NCBI RefSeq assembly: GCF_001189235.2
Contig: NZ_LFIP02000002.1
Span: 372,411 to 436,410, forward strand
Origin: Bradyrhizobium embrapense
GTDB lineage: Bacteria > Pseudomonadota > Alphaproteobacteria > Rhizobiales > Xanthobacteraceae
DNA: 64,000 nt
Reading direction: 5' to 3'
Within the stretch, counting starts at the first letter, position 1. The number at the start of each line of letters is the position of its first letter. Position numbers and translations under genes: made by a program. Positions 39,049 to 48,164 of the stretch are shown here, piece by piece. Under the pieces are notes generated by a model, which worked only from the letters and a program-made list of their open reading frames with translations, ran no database searches and was not told where the DNA came from.

Positions 39049-41958
39049 ATGGATAGCCTGTTGGGCAACCTCAAGGTAAAGATCGGTGCAGCCTTCCGGC
39101 TCGCAACCGGCGGCCTGTCGCGCATTGCCCTGACCACGGGTTCGATCCGCACCCAGATCCTGATTTTCTGCCTCGCGATGAGCGCCGTTGCGGTCGCGCT
39201 CGGCGGATACTCCATCCTCGGCATCCGCCATGCCGGCGATCTGGTAGCCAAGACATTCGACGAATCCCTGATGTCGATCAATTACGCCCGCGCCGCCGGT
39301 GCGGACTTCGCCTCGATGCGGGTCGCCTCGTCGCAGCGTCTCTTGACCACGGATCCGGAAATCCGGGCCAGCCTCGACAGCCAGATCGAAAAGCTCGCCA
39401 AGACGCTCTCCGAAGACCTGACGATCGCCGCCGATCGCTCGCAGTCCTCGCGCGCCGCGCAAGCCGCGGCCAAGGTTCAGGAAGCCGCCGACGCCTGGAT
39501 GGCACTGCATCGCCGTGCGATCGGATCCTCGGTCGAGGGAAATGCGGCGGCTGATCCGCAAGTATCGGGGACGACGGTCGGCGATGTCGATCGCTACTCC
39601 AAGATCGTCAGCCAGCAGGTCGAGCTGCTGGTCAACTATACGGCCGGTGACGGCTTCCTGTTCCGGCAAAAGGCGCTGTCGACCATCAAGCGGGATCTGC
39701 AGCTCAACGTCGCAGGGCTGACCGTCGCGCTGTTCCTGTCGGCGCTGTTCTCGTGGTTGCTGGCGCGCCGGATCATCGGGCCGGTCGCCATTGCATCGCG
39801 GGCCGCGCGAAGCATCGCCGGCGGCGACCTCGATGCGACCGTCCCCAAGGGCGGCACCGACGAGCTCGGCACGCTGCTGACCGCCATGGAAACCATGCGC
39901 GACAACATCAGGCGGATGGTCGATCAAGAGGTGTCGCAACGCCGCTCCGCCCAGGCGCGGCTCTCCGATGCGCTCGAAACGTCGCACGAAGGCGTCGTGC
40001 TGCTCGATGCGGACGGCCAGATCGCGCTGGCCAACTCGCGCGCCAGCGAATTCATCCGCCTCTCGCCGCAGCTCCTGCAGTCGGATCGGCTCGACGCGCC
40101 CAGCCTGGCGCCGGCCGACGGCGACTTCGATGGATTCGCGAGCGAGGCGCAGCTTGCCGACGGGCGCTGGCTGCGGGTCAGCCGCAGCGAGACGCAGGAG
40201 GGCGGCGTCGTTCTCGTCTACAGCGACATCTCCGCGTTGAAGCAGCAGAAGGCCGAGCTGCATGAAACCAATCTGCGGCTCGATGCGGCGCTCACGCACA
40301 TGTCGCAAGGGCTGTGCCTGTACAACAGCGAGGCGCGGCTGCAGGTCGCCAACCGCCGGTTCTGCGAGATCTTCGATATTTCGCCGGAGCTCGTCGTTCC
40401 CGGAATGACCATGGAGGACGTGCTCGGCCTCAGCGTCGCCGCCGGCAGTCACGGTGAGCGGAGCGTCGCCGACCTGCTGGCGGAACGCGAGCGATCGATG
40501 GCCCAGCACGAGGGCAACTATCTGCAGCATCTCAGCGATGGACGGATCATCGCCATCGCGCAGCGGCCGACATCCGACGGAGGCTGGCTCGTGACCTGCG
40601 AGGACGTCACCGAACAGCAGCGCGCCGAATCGCAGATCGCGTTCATGGCCCGGCACGATGCCCTGACCAGGCTGCCGAACCGGACGCTGCTGGCGGAACG
40701 GATCGAGCTCGCGGTCGCCCAGGTCGGCCGCGGATCCGGCTTCGCGGTGTTCTGCCTCGATCTCGACAATTTCAAGCAGGTCAACGATACGCTCGGGCAT
40801 CCGGTCGGGGACGAATTGCTGTGCGCGGTCGCGGACCGGCTCAACGCCTGCGTCCGCGAGGTCGACACCGTCGCGCGTCTGGGCGGCGACGAGTTCGCGG
40901 TCATCCAGTGCGGCGTCCAGGGCGGCGAGGAGGCCGAACGGCTCGCTCGCCGCATCGTGGAATGCGTCGGCGCTCCCTATGAGCTGAATGGGCATCGCGT
41001 CGTGGTCGGATGCAGCGTCGGCATCTCGATGTCGCCGGGCGACGGCACCACCGGCGAGAAGCTGCTGAAGAACGCCGACGTCGCGCTGTACCGCGCCAAG
41101 ATGGAAGGCCGGGGCACCTGGCGCTTCTTCGAGCCTGCGATGGACGCCAGCCTGCAGCGGCGCCGGGCGATCGAGCTCGATCTGCGCGAGGCGATGGCCA
41201 AGGACGAGTTCTCGCTGTACTACCAGCCGCTCTACGATCTGCATCTCGATCGCATCTGCGGCTTCGAGGCGCTGCTGCGTTGGCATCATCCGAAGCGCGG
41301 ACTGGTGCCGCCGGACCAGTTCATCCCGATCGCCGAAGAGATCGGCCTGATCGGCCCGCTCGGAGAATGGGTGCTCAATCGCGCCTGCGAGCAGGCCGTC
41401 ACCTGGCCCACCGAGATGAAGCTCGCGGTCAACGTCTCCGCGGTCCAATTTCGCGATCCCGCCTTCATCGACGTCGTCGTCAACGCGTTGGCGGCGTCGA
41501 AATTGTCGCCGCGCCGGCTGGAGCTCGAAATCACCGAATCCGTCTTCCTCGCCAACAGCAGCGAGACGCTTGCGACGCTGCACAAGCTGAAAGCACAAGG
41601 GGTGCGCATCGCGCTGGACGATTTCGGCACCGGCTATTCGTCGCTGAGCTATCTGCGCAGTTTCCCGTTCGACAAGCTCAAGATCGACAAATCCTTCGTG
41701 CGCGACGCGACCGCGACGCATGGATCGAAGTCGATCGTGCGCGCCGTCATCAGCCTCGGCAGAAGCCTCGGCATGACCACGATCGCCGAAGGCATCGAGA
41801 CCGTCGAACAGCTGGACCACATGCGAGCCGAAGGCTGCAACGAGGCCCAGGGCTTCCTGTTCAGTCATCCGGTCCCGGTGACCGAGATCGCGGCCAAGAT
41901 CCTCGAATTGAGGAACGGCTTCAAGCCGGCGGCCGTCAAGCAGGCGATGGCGGGCTAA
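39049..41958 (+). CDS. Membrane sensor diguanylate cyclase/phosphodiesterase (HAMP-PAS-PAS-GGDEF-EAL)
   Basis: 969 residues. TM1 ~35-60, a helical periplasmic sensor region ~65-220, TM2 ~222-245, HAMP ~245-300, two PAS-like domains (~300-400 and ~410-520), GGDEF (intact at 612-616, LGGDEFAVI) and EAL (intact at 740-742, CGFEALLRW; DDFGTGYSSLSYLR also present). Both c-di-GMP synthesis and breakdown look possible; in such hybrids one activity usually dominates under a given signal. Nothing but the ecfG terminator separates it from the GSR locus, which is convergent. c-di-GMP would be a plausible control for the Tad pilus of this window (inference). Confidence 0.93.
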   Translation: MDSLLGNLKVKIGAAFRLATGGLSRIALTTGSIRTQILIFCLAMSAVAVALGGYSILGIRHAGDLVAKTFDESLMSINYARAAGADFASMRVASSQRLLTTDPEIRASLDSQIEKLAKTLSEDLTIAADRSQSSRAAQAAAKVQEAADAWMALHRRAIGSSVEGNAAADPQVSGTTVGDVDRYSKIVSQQVELLVNYTAGDGFLFRQKALSTIKRDLQLNVAGLTVALFLSALFSWLLARRIIGPVAIASRAARSIAGGDLDATVPKGGTDELGTLLTAMETMRDNIRRMVDQEVSQRRSAQARLSDALETSHEGVVLLDADGQIALANSRASEFIRLSPQLLQSDRLDAPSLAPADGDFDGFASEAQLADGRWLRVSRSETQEGGVVLVYSDISALKQQKAELHETNLRLDAALTHMSQGLCLYNSEARLQVANRRFCEIFDISPELVVPGMTMEDVLGLSVAAGSHGERSVADLLAERERSMAQHEGNYLQHLSDGRIIAIAQRPTSDGGWLVTCEDVTEQQRAESQIAFMARHDALTRLPNRTLLAERIELAVAQVGRGSGFAVFCLDLDNFKQVNDTLGHPVGDELLCAVADRLNACVREVDTVARLGGDEFAVIQCGVQGGEEAERLARRIVECVGAPYELNGHRVVVGCSVGISMSPGDGTTGEKLLKNADVALYRAKMEGRGTWRFFEPAMDASLQRRRAIELDLREAMAKDEFSLYYQPLYDLHLDRICGFEALLRWHHPKRGLVPPDQFIPIAEEIGLIGPLGEWVLNRACEQAVTWPTEMKLAVNVSAVQFRDPAFIDVVVNALAASKLSPRRLELEITESVFLANSSETLATLHKLKAQGVRIALDDFGTGYSSLSYLRSFPFDKLKIDKSFVRDATATHGSKSIVRAVISLGRSLGMTTIAEGIETVEQLDHMRAEGCNEAQGFLFSHPVPVTEIAAKILELRNGFKPAAVKQAMAG

Positions 41959-41985
41959 GCGCGCCGGCCGGGCTGTTCAGGTCAA

Positions 41986-42013
41986 TAAAAAAGGCGGCCC
42001 TCATGGACCGCCT
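41986..42013 (-). terminator. Terminator after ecfG
   Basis: Read on the minus strand: AGGCGG-stem with a near-perfect partner CCGCCT (positions 41992-42013, one bulged base) followed by six T's. It lies between the convergent GGDEF-EAL and ecfG genes. Confidence 0.8.
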
Positions 42014-42040
42014 CTTCGTATCCACCGCCCGTCGTGGTGC

Positions 42041-42589
42041 CTATCCACCGTTGCCGCCGATCACGGCGCGCACGGTGTTGTCCGGACCGAAATCCTCGGC
42101 GCTGTCGACATAGAGCAGCGCGGAGAGCTTCGATCGCGCACGGTTGACGCGGCTCTTGATGGTGCCGACCGCGCAGCCGCAGATCGCCGCGGCATCCTCG
42201 TAGGAGAAGCCGGAGGCACCAACCAGGATCAACGCTTCACGCTGGTCCTGCGGCAGCTTTTCGAGCGCCGCGCGGAATTCCTCGAACTCCAGATGCGCGG
42301 CCTGCGACGGCTGGCTCTTCAGCGTCTTGGCATAGTTGCCCTCGGCGTCTTCCACCTCGCGCCGCCGCTTGCGGTAGTCGGAGCGAAACAGGTTGCGCAG
42401 GATGGTGAACAACCACGCGGGCAGGTTCGAGCCGGGCTGGAATGAATCGATATTGGCGATTGCCCGCAGCAGCGTCTCCTGCACCAGATCGTCGGCGCGG
42501 TCGCCATTGCCGGACAGCGAGATCGCGAACGCGCGCAGGCTCGGGACCGACGCCAGGATGTCGTCGCGAAGTTCATTCGTGAGAGGCAT
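42041..42589 (-). CDS. ecfG: General stress response ECF sigma factor EcfG
   Basis: 182 residues, ECF-type sigma factor with region 2 (DDLVQETLLRAIANIDSFQPGSNLPAWLFTILRN) and region 4 (LPQDQREALILVGASGFSYEDAAAICGCAVGTIKSRVNRAR). The short C-terminus and pairing with nepR and phyR identify the EcfG (ECF15) group. It directs transcription from GGAAC-N16/17-CGTT promoters under stress. Start ATG overlaps the nepR stop (TAATG-type, one base shared), ensuring near-equal production of sigma and anti-sigma. Confidence 0.95.
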   Translation of the reverse strand: MPLTNELRDDILASVPSLRAFAISLSGNGDRADDLVQETLLRAIANIDSFQPGSNLPAWLFTILRNLFRSDYRKRRREVEDAEGNYAKTLKSQPSQAAHLEFEEFRAALEKLPQDQREALILVGASGFSYEDAAAICGCAVGTIKSRVNRARSKLSALLYVDSAEDFGPDNTVRAVIGGNGG

Positions 42590-42804
42590 TAGTCCCCTCC
42601 ATTGTTCTTGTCGGTATCGCCCCCGGCCACGGCCGCCGCGGCAGCCTCGGGTCCGTCGAGTTTGCGGATCAGCTCCGCAAAGCGGTCGGGCACCCCCTGC
42701 CGCACGACGTCGTCGTACATGGCACGCAGCTGGTGGCCGATTCTCGATTGAATCTCGGCGTTGAGACCGCCCTGCTTCTTCACTTCCTTCATGATCTGAT
42801 CCAC
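42589..42804 (-). CDS. nepR: Anti-sigma factor NepR
   Basis: 71 residues. The NepR helices are visible: IQSRIGHQLRAMYDDVVRQGVPDRFAELIRKL matches the conserved GxxLRxxYxxxxxexiPdrf-like core. NepR holds EcfG inactive and is titrated by phosphorylated PhyR. The C-terminal Ala/Asp tail is disordered-looking. First gene of the nepR-ecfG operon, divergent from phyR; an EcfG-like promoter lies 85 bp upstream. Confidence 0.94.
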   Translation of the reverse strand: MDQIMKEVKKQGGLNAEIQSRIGHQLRAMYDDVVRQGVPDRFAELIRKLDGPEAAAAAVAGGDTDKNNGGD

Positions 42805-42888
42805 GCTTCCCCGGGAGTTAAGTCTCTGATTTCCAAGATGTTTCCTCGAAAAAAGAGGCTGGCCGCGTTGCCTCGTCGGTCAGGAGCT

Positions 42889-42913
42889 AATGCGAAGTTG
42901 CGCATAAAGTTCC
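42889..42913 (-). promoter_or_regulatory. EcfG-like promoter for nepR-ecfG (one mismatch)
   Basis: On the minus strand GGAAC (42913-42909), 16-bp spacer, CATT (42892-42889), against consensus GGAAC-N16/17-CGTT. Predicted transcript start ~80 bp before the nepR ATG. Autoregulation of the nepR-ecfG operon is usual in this system. Confidence 0.65.
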
Positions 42914-42934
42914 GGAAGCCTGGAACTATTTCGT

Positions 42935-42959
42935 GGAACTTTTCCGGCGCTCGCGCGTA
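42935..42959 (+). promoter_or_regulatory. EcfG-like promoter for phyR (one mismatch)
   Basis: GGAAC (42935-42939), 16-bp spacer, CGTA (42956-42959); one mismatch in the last -10 base. Gives a ~90-nt leader before the phyR ATG. Together with the site on the other strand it forms a divergent pair in a 254-bp intergenic region. Confidence 0.65.
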
Positions 42960-43058
42960 GTCGGGCATGCAGGGGAACCGGGGGCGCCCCAAAATGGTAC
43001 GCCGCCCCAGAGCACGGGTCGCAGGCCGGTTGGCCTCACGAACAAGGATGGAGTGGGA

Positions 43059-43871
43059 ATGTCCCGATCGCAGATCGTTGCCGAACACCTTCCGCTGTTG
43101 CGCCGCTATGCGCGCGCACTGACCGGAAACCAGGCGTCCGGGGACGCCTATGTCGGGGCCATGCTCGAGGCCCTGTTGCAGGACGGATCATTGCTGGACC
43201 AGACGCACGGCCCGCGCGCCGGCCTGTTTCGGCTGTTCACCCAGATCTGGAATTCGGTATCGGTGAACAACAACGACAATGAAGACGTGGCGACGCTCTC
43301 GCTGCCGCCGGAGCGCCGGCTCTCCAACATCACGCCGCTGCCGCGGCAGGCCTTCCTGCTGCTGTCGCTGGAAGGCTTCTCGGAGGAGGAGGTCGGCTAC
43401 ATTCTCGGCACCGACGTTGCCGAAACGCGCAAGCTGACCGATGCCGCCGGCCGCGAGATGGCCGCCGAGATCGCCACCGATGTCCTGATCATCGAGGACG
43501 AGACCTTCATCGCGATGGACCTCGAGAGCCTGGTGAAGAATCTCGGCCACAACGTCATCGGCGTTGCGCGCACACATTCCGATGCGGTGGCGCTCGCCAA
43601 GAACAAGAAGCCCGGCCTGATCCTCGCCGACATCCAGCTCGCCGACGGCTCGTCCGGCCTCGATGCGGTCAACGAGCTGCTGCGGACCTTCGAGGTGCCG
43701 GTGGTGTTCATCACCGCGTATCCGGAGCGCTTCCTGACCGGCGAGCGGCCGGAGCCGGCCTTCCTGATCTCAAAACCGTTCCAGCCGGCAATGGTGTCGG
43801 CGGTGGCGAGCCAGGCGCTGTTCTTCCAGCGCAACTCGCGCAACCGCACGCCGCGCGCCGCGTCGGCATGA
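43059..43871 (+). CDS. phyR: General stress response anti-anti-sigma regulator PhyR
   Basis: 270 residues. N-terminal sigma-like domain (1-~135: LPLLRRYARALTGNQASGDAYVGAMLEALL and the region-4-like SLEGFSEEEVGYILGTDVAETRKL) and a C-terminal receiver domain with acidic pair Glu147/Asp148, phospho-acceptor Asp191 (ILADIQLADGSSG), a Thr in FITAY and Lys in SKPF. When phosphorylated it sequesters NepR and frees EcfG. ATG 43059 with GGAGTGGGA upstream is preferred over a frame extending to 42933. A strong terminator follows. Confidence 0.97.
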   Translation: MSRSQIVAEHLPLLRRYARALTGNQASGDAYVGAMLEALLQDGSLLDQTHGPRAGLFRLFTQIWNSVSVNNNDNEDVATLSLPPERRLSNITPLPRQAFLLLSLEGFSEEEVGYILGTDVAETRKLTDAAGREMAAEIATDVLIIEDETFIAMDLESLVKNLGHNVIGVARTHSDAVALAKNKKPGLILADIQLADGSSGLDAVNELLRTFEVPVVFITAYPERFLTGERPEPAFLISKPFQPAMVSAVASQALFFQRNSRNRTPRAASA

Positions 43872-43901
43872 TCTGAATTTACGCAAAGCGGGAAAAATAC
43901 G

Positions 43902-43932
43902 GCCGGCGTACCGAAAGGTACGCCGGCTTTTT
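43902..43932 (+). terminator. Rho-independent terminator after phyR
   Basis: Perfect 11-bp stem GCCGGCGTACC / GGTACGCCGGC with a GAAA tetraloop and TTTTTC tail, 31 bp after the phyR stop. It separates phyR from the hybrid kinase gene, which therefore needs its own promoter. Confidence 0.93.
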
Positions 43933-43983
43933 CTTTGCTAGCCCGGATTGCTGCCAGGCGTCGTGCGGCCGGTAGAGCGCTTA

Positions 43984-44008
43984 GGAACTGACATTGTCAG
44001 CAAGAGTT
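43984..44008 (+). promoter_or_regulatory. EcfG-like promoter for the hybrid kinase (one mismatch)
   Basis: GGAAC (43984-43988), 16-bp spacer, AGTT (44005-44008). The only deviation is the first -10 base, often the least conserved. Located after the phyR terminator and just upstream of the TTG/GTG starts of the kinase gene, which would give a very short leader. Confidence 0.6.
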
Positions 44009-44021
44009 TGCTTTTCATTGT

Positions 44022-47000
44022 TTGGGCTTGGCGGGAGCCGTTGTGTCGAGATTACCAACCCCGGCGACATTGCGTGGCGTGACCAGCGAACATCTCTTCA
44101 TCGGTAGCAGCGAGCTCGCTGGCCTCCTCAGGAATCGGGATTGGGCAGGCACATCGCTGGGGCCGCCCGAGGTGTGGCCGGAAAGCCTCAAGACTGCGGT
44201 GCGCATCATGCTCACCTCGCAGCAGCCGATCTGGATCGGCTGGGGCAAGGAGCTGACCTTCCTCTACAACGATCCCTACAAATCGATCATCGGCGGCAAG
44301 CATCCGCGCGCCCTAGGCGAGCCGACCCGCGTGGTGTGGCGCGAGATCTGGGATGACATTGCGCCGCTGCTCACCAAGGCGATGAGCGGGAGCGAGGGCA
44401 CCTATGTCGAGGCCCAATTGCTGATCATGGAGCGCAACGGCTTCCCCGAAGAGACCTACTACACGTTCTCCTACAGCCCGATTCCCGATGCCGACGGTCT
44501 GCCCGCCGGAATCTTCTGCGCCAATACCGACGATACGCAGCGCGTGATCAGCGAGCGGCAGCTCTCGCTTCTGCGCGAGCTTGCCAGCCGCGCGGCCGAG
44601 GCGCGAAGCGTCGGCCAGGCTTGCGAGCGCAGTGCCGCGGCGCTGGCGACCGATCCTCAGGATTTGCCTTTCGCGATGATCTATCTGATCGATCAGCAGG
44701 AGCAGGTTGCGCGGCTGGCCGCGACCAGCGGCATGGACCGGCATCATGTCGGGGTGAAGCCGCAGCTAGCGCTCGACGGCAGCGAAGCGTGGCCGGTCGC
44801 CGACGTGCAGGCGAGCCGTGACGGCGTGCTGGTGCAGGACCTGAAAAGTCTGTTCGGTCTCGATTTCCCTTCCGGCGGCTGGCGCCAGGCGCCGGACCAA
44901 GCCGTCGTGCTGCCGGTGCTTGCTGCCGGTGATGCGGTCGCCGGCTTCCTGATCGCGGGGCTCAATCCATTCCGCGTCTACGATGAACGCTACACGAGCT
45001 TCCTCGGGTTGGTATCGGCGCAGATCACCGCTGCAATCAACCATGCACAGGCGTATGAGGAGGAGCGCCGCCGCGCCGAGGCGCTGGCCGAGATCGATCG
45101 CGCCAAGACCACTTTCTTCTCCAATGTCAGCCACGAATTCCGTACGCCGCTCACCTTGATGCTGAGCCCGCTCGAAGAGCTGATATCCAAGGCGGACGAG
45201 CATCTACCGCCAGAGCAGCGTTCGCTGCTCGACATCGCACACCGCAACGGTCAGCGTCTGCTGAAGCTGGTCAACACGCTGCTGGATTTCGCGCGCATCG
45301 AGGCGGGTCGGAGTTCCGCCACATACGAGCCGGTCGACCTTGTTGCGCTGACGTCCGACCTCGCGTCGAGTTTTCGTTCGACTGTCGAGAAGGCCGGGTT
45401 GAGTCTTCTGATCGAGACCGAGGCACTCCCGGAGCCCGTCTATGTCGACCGTGACATGTGGGAGAAGATCGTCCTCAACCTGCTCTCGAACGCGTTCAAG
45501 TTCACATTCGATGGAGAGATTGCGGTCTCCATCATGACCTCGCCCGACGGTACTGCGGCCGAGGTCGTCGTGAGTGACACGGGGACCGGCATTCCGGCGT
45601 CAGCGCTGCCGCACATATTCGATCGGTTTCAGCGCGTCGAGGGCGCGCGCGGCCGCTCTTTCGAAGGAAGTGGTATCGGCCTTGCGCTGGTACGGGAACT
45701 GGTGAAGCAGCATGGCGGGCAGATCCGGGTCGAGAGCGAGATCGATCGCGGGACCGCTTTCACCATCGCGCTGCCGTTCGGAACGGCGCATCTTCCGGCC
45801 GAGCAGATCAGTGCGGGCAATGCGGCCGCCTCGAGCAGTGTTCGCGCACAGGCCTATCTCGATGAGGCGATGGGATGGCTGGCTGGCGGTGACCCCGGCG
45901 ATCGACCTGATCCATCCTCATCGGAGGATCTCGGTTTCGCAGCGCCTGCGGTCGCTGGACGGCGGCAACGCATCCTGCTCGCCGACGACAATTCCGACAT
46001 GCGCCAATATGTGCGCCGCCTGCTCGCGCCGCTCTATGACGTTGAGGCGGTTGAAGATGGGCAGGCCGCGCTGGAGGCGGTCTGGCGGCAGCGGCCCGAC
46101 CTCGTATTGAGCGACATCATGATGCCGCGCCTGGATGGCATCAGCCTCTTGAATGCGCTGCGCTCCGACCGGGACCTGAAAGGGCTGCCGGTCATCTTCC
46201 TGTCGGCACGCGCAGGTGAGGAGGCGAAGGTCGAGGGCCTGCAGATCGGCGCCGACGATTATCTCGTCAAGCCATTCAGCGCGAGGGAGCTGCTGGCGCG
46301 CGTTGCCGCCAACCTTGAACTGTCCGGCTCACGGGCGGAGCGTGCCGTGCGGCTTGAAGAGGAGGCGCACGTCCTCGAGCTCTTGAACAAGGTCGGCAGT
46401 GCGGTGGCGGGCGAACTCAATCTCGATCGTGCTGTCCAGATCGTCACCGATGCGGCGACCGAGTTGACGGGCGCTGCCTTCGGCTCGTTCTTCTACAACG
46501 TGATCAACGACACGGGTGAGAGCTACATGCTTTACACCCTGTCCGGCGTGCCGCGCGAGGCGTTCTCGCGGTTTCCGATGCCGCGCAACACGGCGGTGTT
46601 CGCGCCGACCTTCAATGGCGACGCGATCGTGCGATCCGACGACATCCTGAAGGATCCCCGCTACGGCAAGAACGATCCGCATTACGGGATGCCGAAAGGG
46701 CATCTGCCGGTGCGTAGCTATCTTGCGGCGCCCGTCGTGTCGCGCTCCGGCGAGGTGCTGGGTGGGCTGTTCTTCGGCCATCCCGAGCCGGGCGTCTTCG
46801 GCGATCGTGCCGAGCAGCTGATCGCCGGTATCGCCGCGCAGGCGGCGACCGCGATCGACACCGCGCGGCTATTCCAGGCCGCTGAGCGCGAGGTCGCCGA
46901 GCGGCGCCGCGCCGAAGCCGCGTTGCAGGCCCTCAACACGACGCTGGAGCAGCGGGTCGTGGAAGAAGTCCAGGAGCGGACCAAGGCCGAGGAGCAACTG

Positions 47001-48140
47001 CGACAGATCCAGAAGATGGAGGCCGTCGGCCAGTTGACCGGTGGCATCGCTCACGACTTCAACAACATGCTGGCGGTGATCATCGCCGGCCTCAATCTGA
47101 TCCAGCGCAAGCTTGCGAAGGGCGAAAACGATGTCGAGCGTTTCGTGGAGGCCGCCGTCGACGGCGCGCAGCGCGCCGCGGGCCTCACCCAGCGCCTGCT
47201 TGCGTTCTCGCGTCAGCAGCCGCTCGCGCCGGTGACGCTTGACGGCAACAAGATGATTTCGGGCATGGCCGAGCTGCTGGCGCGCACGCTTGGCGAGACC
47301 ATCGGTCTTGAAACCGTGCTGGCCGCGGGCCTGTGGCGGGTTCGCGCCGATTCCGGCCAACTCGAAAACGCCATCCTCAATCTCTGCGTCAACGCCCGCG
47401 ATGCGATGCCGGGTGGCGGCAAGCTCACGCTGGAGACCGCCAACAGCTATGTCGACGAGGTCGCGGCGAAGGCATATTCGATTCCGCCCGGCCAGTACGT
47501 CATGATCGCCGTGGCGGACAACGGCAGCGGCATGACCGAAGGGGTCATCGCCAAGGCGTTCGATCCGTTCTTCACCACCAAGGGGGTCGGCAAGGGGACC
47601 GGACTCGGCCTCAGCCAGGTCTATGGCTTCGTGCGCCAGTCCGGTGGCCATGTGAAGATCTATTCGGAAATCGGTGTCGGTACGACCGTCAAGATCTATC
47701 TGCCGCGGTACCGCGGTGAAGCGGGCCCGGACCTTGTCAGGCGTGCGCCGATCGCTTCGTATCGCGGCCACAACAACGAGGTGGTCCTGGTGGTCGAGGA
47801 CGAGGACCGCGTGCGTGGCGTTTCCGTCGAGGCGCTGCGGGAGCTCGGCTACACCGTGGTCAGTGCCGCCAATCCGCACGAAGCCCTGCAACTCCTCGAT
47901 GGCGGGCTTTCGGTGGCGTTGCTGTTCACCGACGTGGTGATGCCCAGCATGTCGGGCCACGATCTCGCGGTACGGGCGCGTGAGCGCATCCCGGGCCTCA
48001 AGGTGCTTTACACCACCGGCTACACCCGCAACGCCATCGTCCACAACGGCATCCTCGACCCCGGCACCAATCTGCTGCCGAAGCCGTTTTCGATCGACGA
48101 ACTGGCGACCAAGGTGCGCGAGGTCCTGGACGGGATCTAG
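44022..48140 (+). CDS. Double hybrid sensor histidine kinase (PAS-GAF-HK-REC-GAF-HK-REC)
   Basis: About 1372 residues, soluble. Domains in order: PAS-like ~20-165, GAF ~175-340, HisKA with His371 (FSNVSHEFRTPL) and HATPase (NAFKF, DTGTGIP, GSGIGLAL) to ~590, receiver with Asp698, a second GAF ~790-960, a coiled segment, second HisKA with His1011 (GGIAHDFNNMLAVI) and HATPase (NARDAMP, GSGM, GLGLSQVYGF), final receiver with Asp1304. Two complete kinase cores and two receivers in one chain are rare. The start is uncertain (TTG 44022 or GTG 44043). Position after phyR and an EcfG-like promoter suggest it works with or under the GSR. It converges on the P450 gene. Confidence 0.9.
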   Translation: MGLAGAVVSRLPTPATLRGVTSEHLFIGSSELAGLLRNRDWAGTSLGPPEVWPESLKTAVRIMLTSQQPIWIGWGKELTFLYNDPYKSIIGGKHPRALGEPTRVVWREIWDDIAPLLTKAMSGSEGTYVEAQLLIMERNGFPEETYYTFSYSPIPDADGLPAGIFCANTDDTQRVISERQLSLLRELASRAAEARSVGQACERSAAALATDPQDLPFAMIYLIDQQEQVARLAATSGMDRHHVGVKPQLALDGSEAWPVADVQASRDGVLVQDLKSLFGLDFPSGGWRQAPDQAVVLPVLAAGDAVAGFLIAGLNPFRVYDERYTSFLGLVSAQITAAINHAQAYEEERRRAEALAEIDRAKTTFFSNVSHEFRTPLTLMLSPLEELISKADEHLPPEQRSLLDIAHRNGQRLLKLVNTLLDFARIEAGRSSATYEPVDLVALTSDLASSFRSTVEKAGLSLLIETEALPEPVYVDRDMWEKIVLNLLSNAFKFTFDGEIAVSIMTSPDGTAAEVVVSDTGTGIPASALPHIFDRFQRVEGARGRSFEGSGIGLALVRELVKQHGGQIRVESEIDRGTAFTIALPFGTAHLPAEQISAGNAAASSSVRAQAYLDEAMGWLAGGDPGDRPDPSSSEDLGFAAPAVAGRRQRILLADDNSDMRQYVRRLLAPLYDVEAVEDGQAALEAVWRQRPDLVLSDIMMPRLDGISLLNALRSDRDLKGLPVIFLSARAGEEAKVEGLQIGADDYLVKPFSARELLARVAANLELSGSRAERAVRLEEEAHVLELLNKVGSAVAGELNLDRAVQIVTDAATELTGAAFGSFFYNVINDTGESYMLYTLSGVPREAFSRFPMPRNTAVFAPTFNGDAIVRSDDILKDPRYGKNDPHYGMPKGHLPVRSYLAAPVVSRSGEVLGGLFFGHPEPGVFGDRAEQLIAGIAAQAATAIDTARLFQAAEREVAERRRAEAALQALNTTLEQRVVEEVQERTKAEEQLRQIQKMEAVGQLTGGIAHDFNNMLAVIIAGLNLIQRKLAKGENDVERFVEAAVDGAQRAAGLTQRLLAFSRQQPLAPVTLDGNKMISGMAELLARTLGETIGLETVLAAGLWRVRADSGQLENAILNLCVNARDAMPGGGKLTLETANSYVDEVAAKAYSIPPGQYVMIAVADNGSGMTEGVIAKAFDPFFTTKGVGKGTGLGLSQVYGFVRQSGGHVKIYSEIGVGTTVKIYLPRYRGEAGPDLVRRAPIASYRGHNNEVVLVVEDEDRVRGVSVEALRELGYTVVSAANPHEALQLLDGGLSVALLFTDVVMPSMSGHDLAVRARERIPGLKVLYTTGYTRNAIVHNGILDPGTNLLPKPFSIDELATKVREVLDGI

Positions 48141-48164
48141 CGGCGGATCCGCCGCTTTCGCGGC

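Noticed and set aside
39031..41868. 945-residue open frame antisense to the GGDEF-EAL gene
   Set aside because: High-GC antisense shadow: composition rich in Arg/Gly/Ala/His, no domain, while the sense frame has intact GGDEF and EAL motifs.
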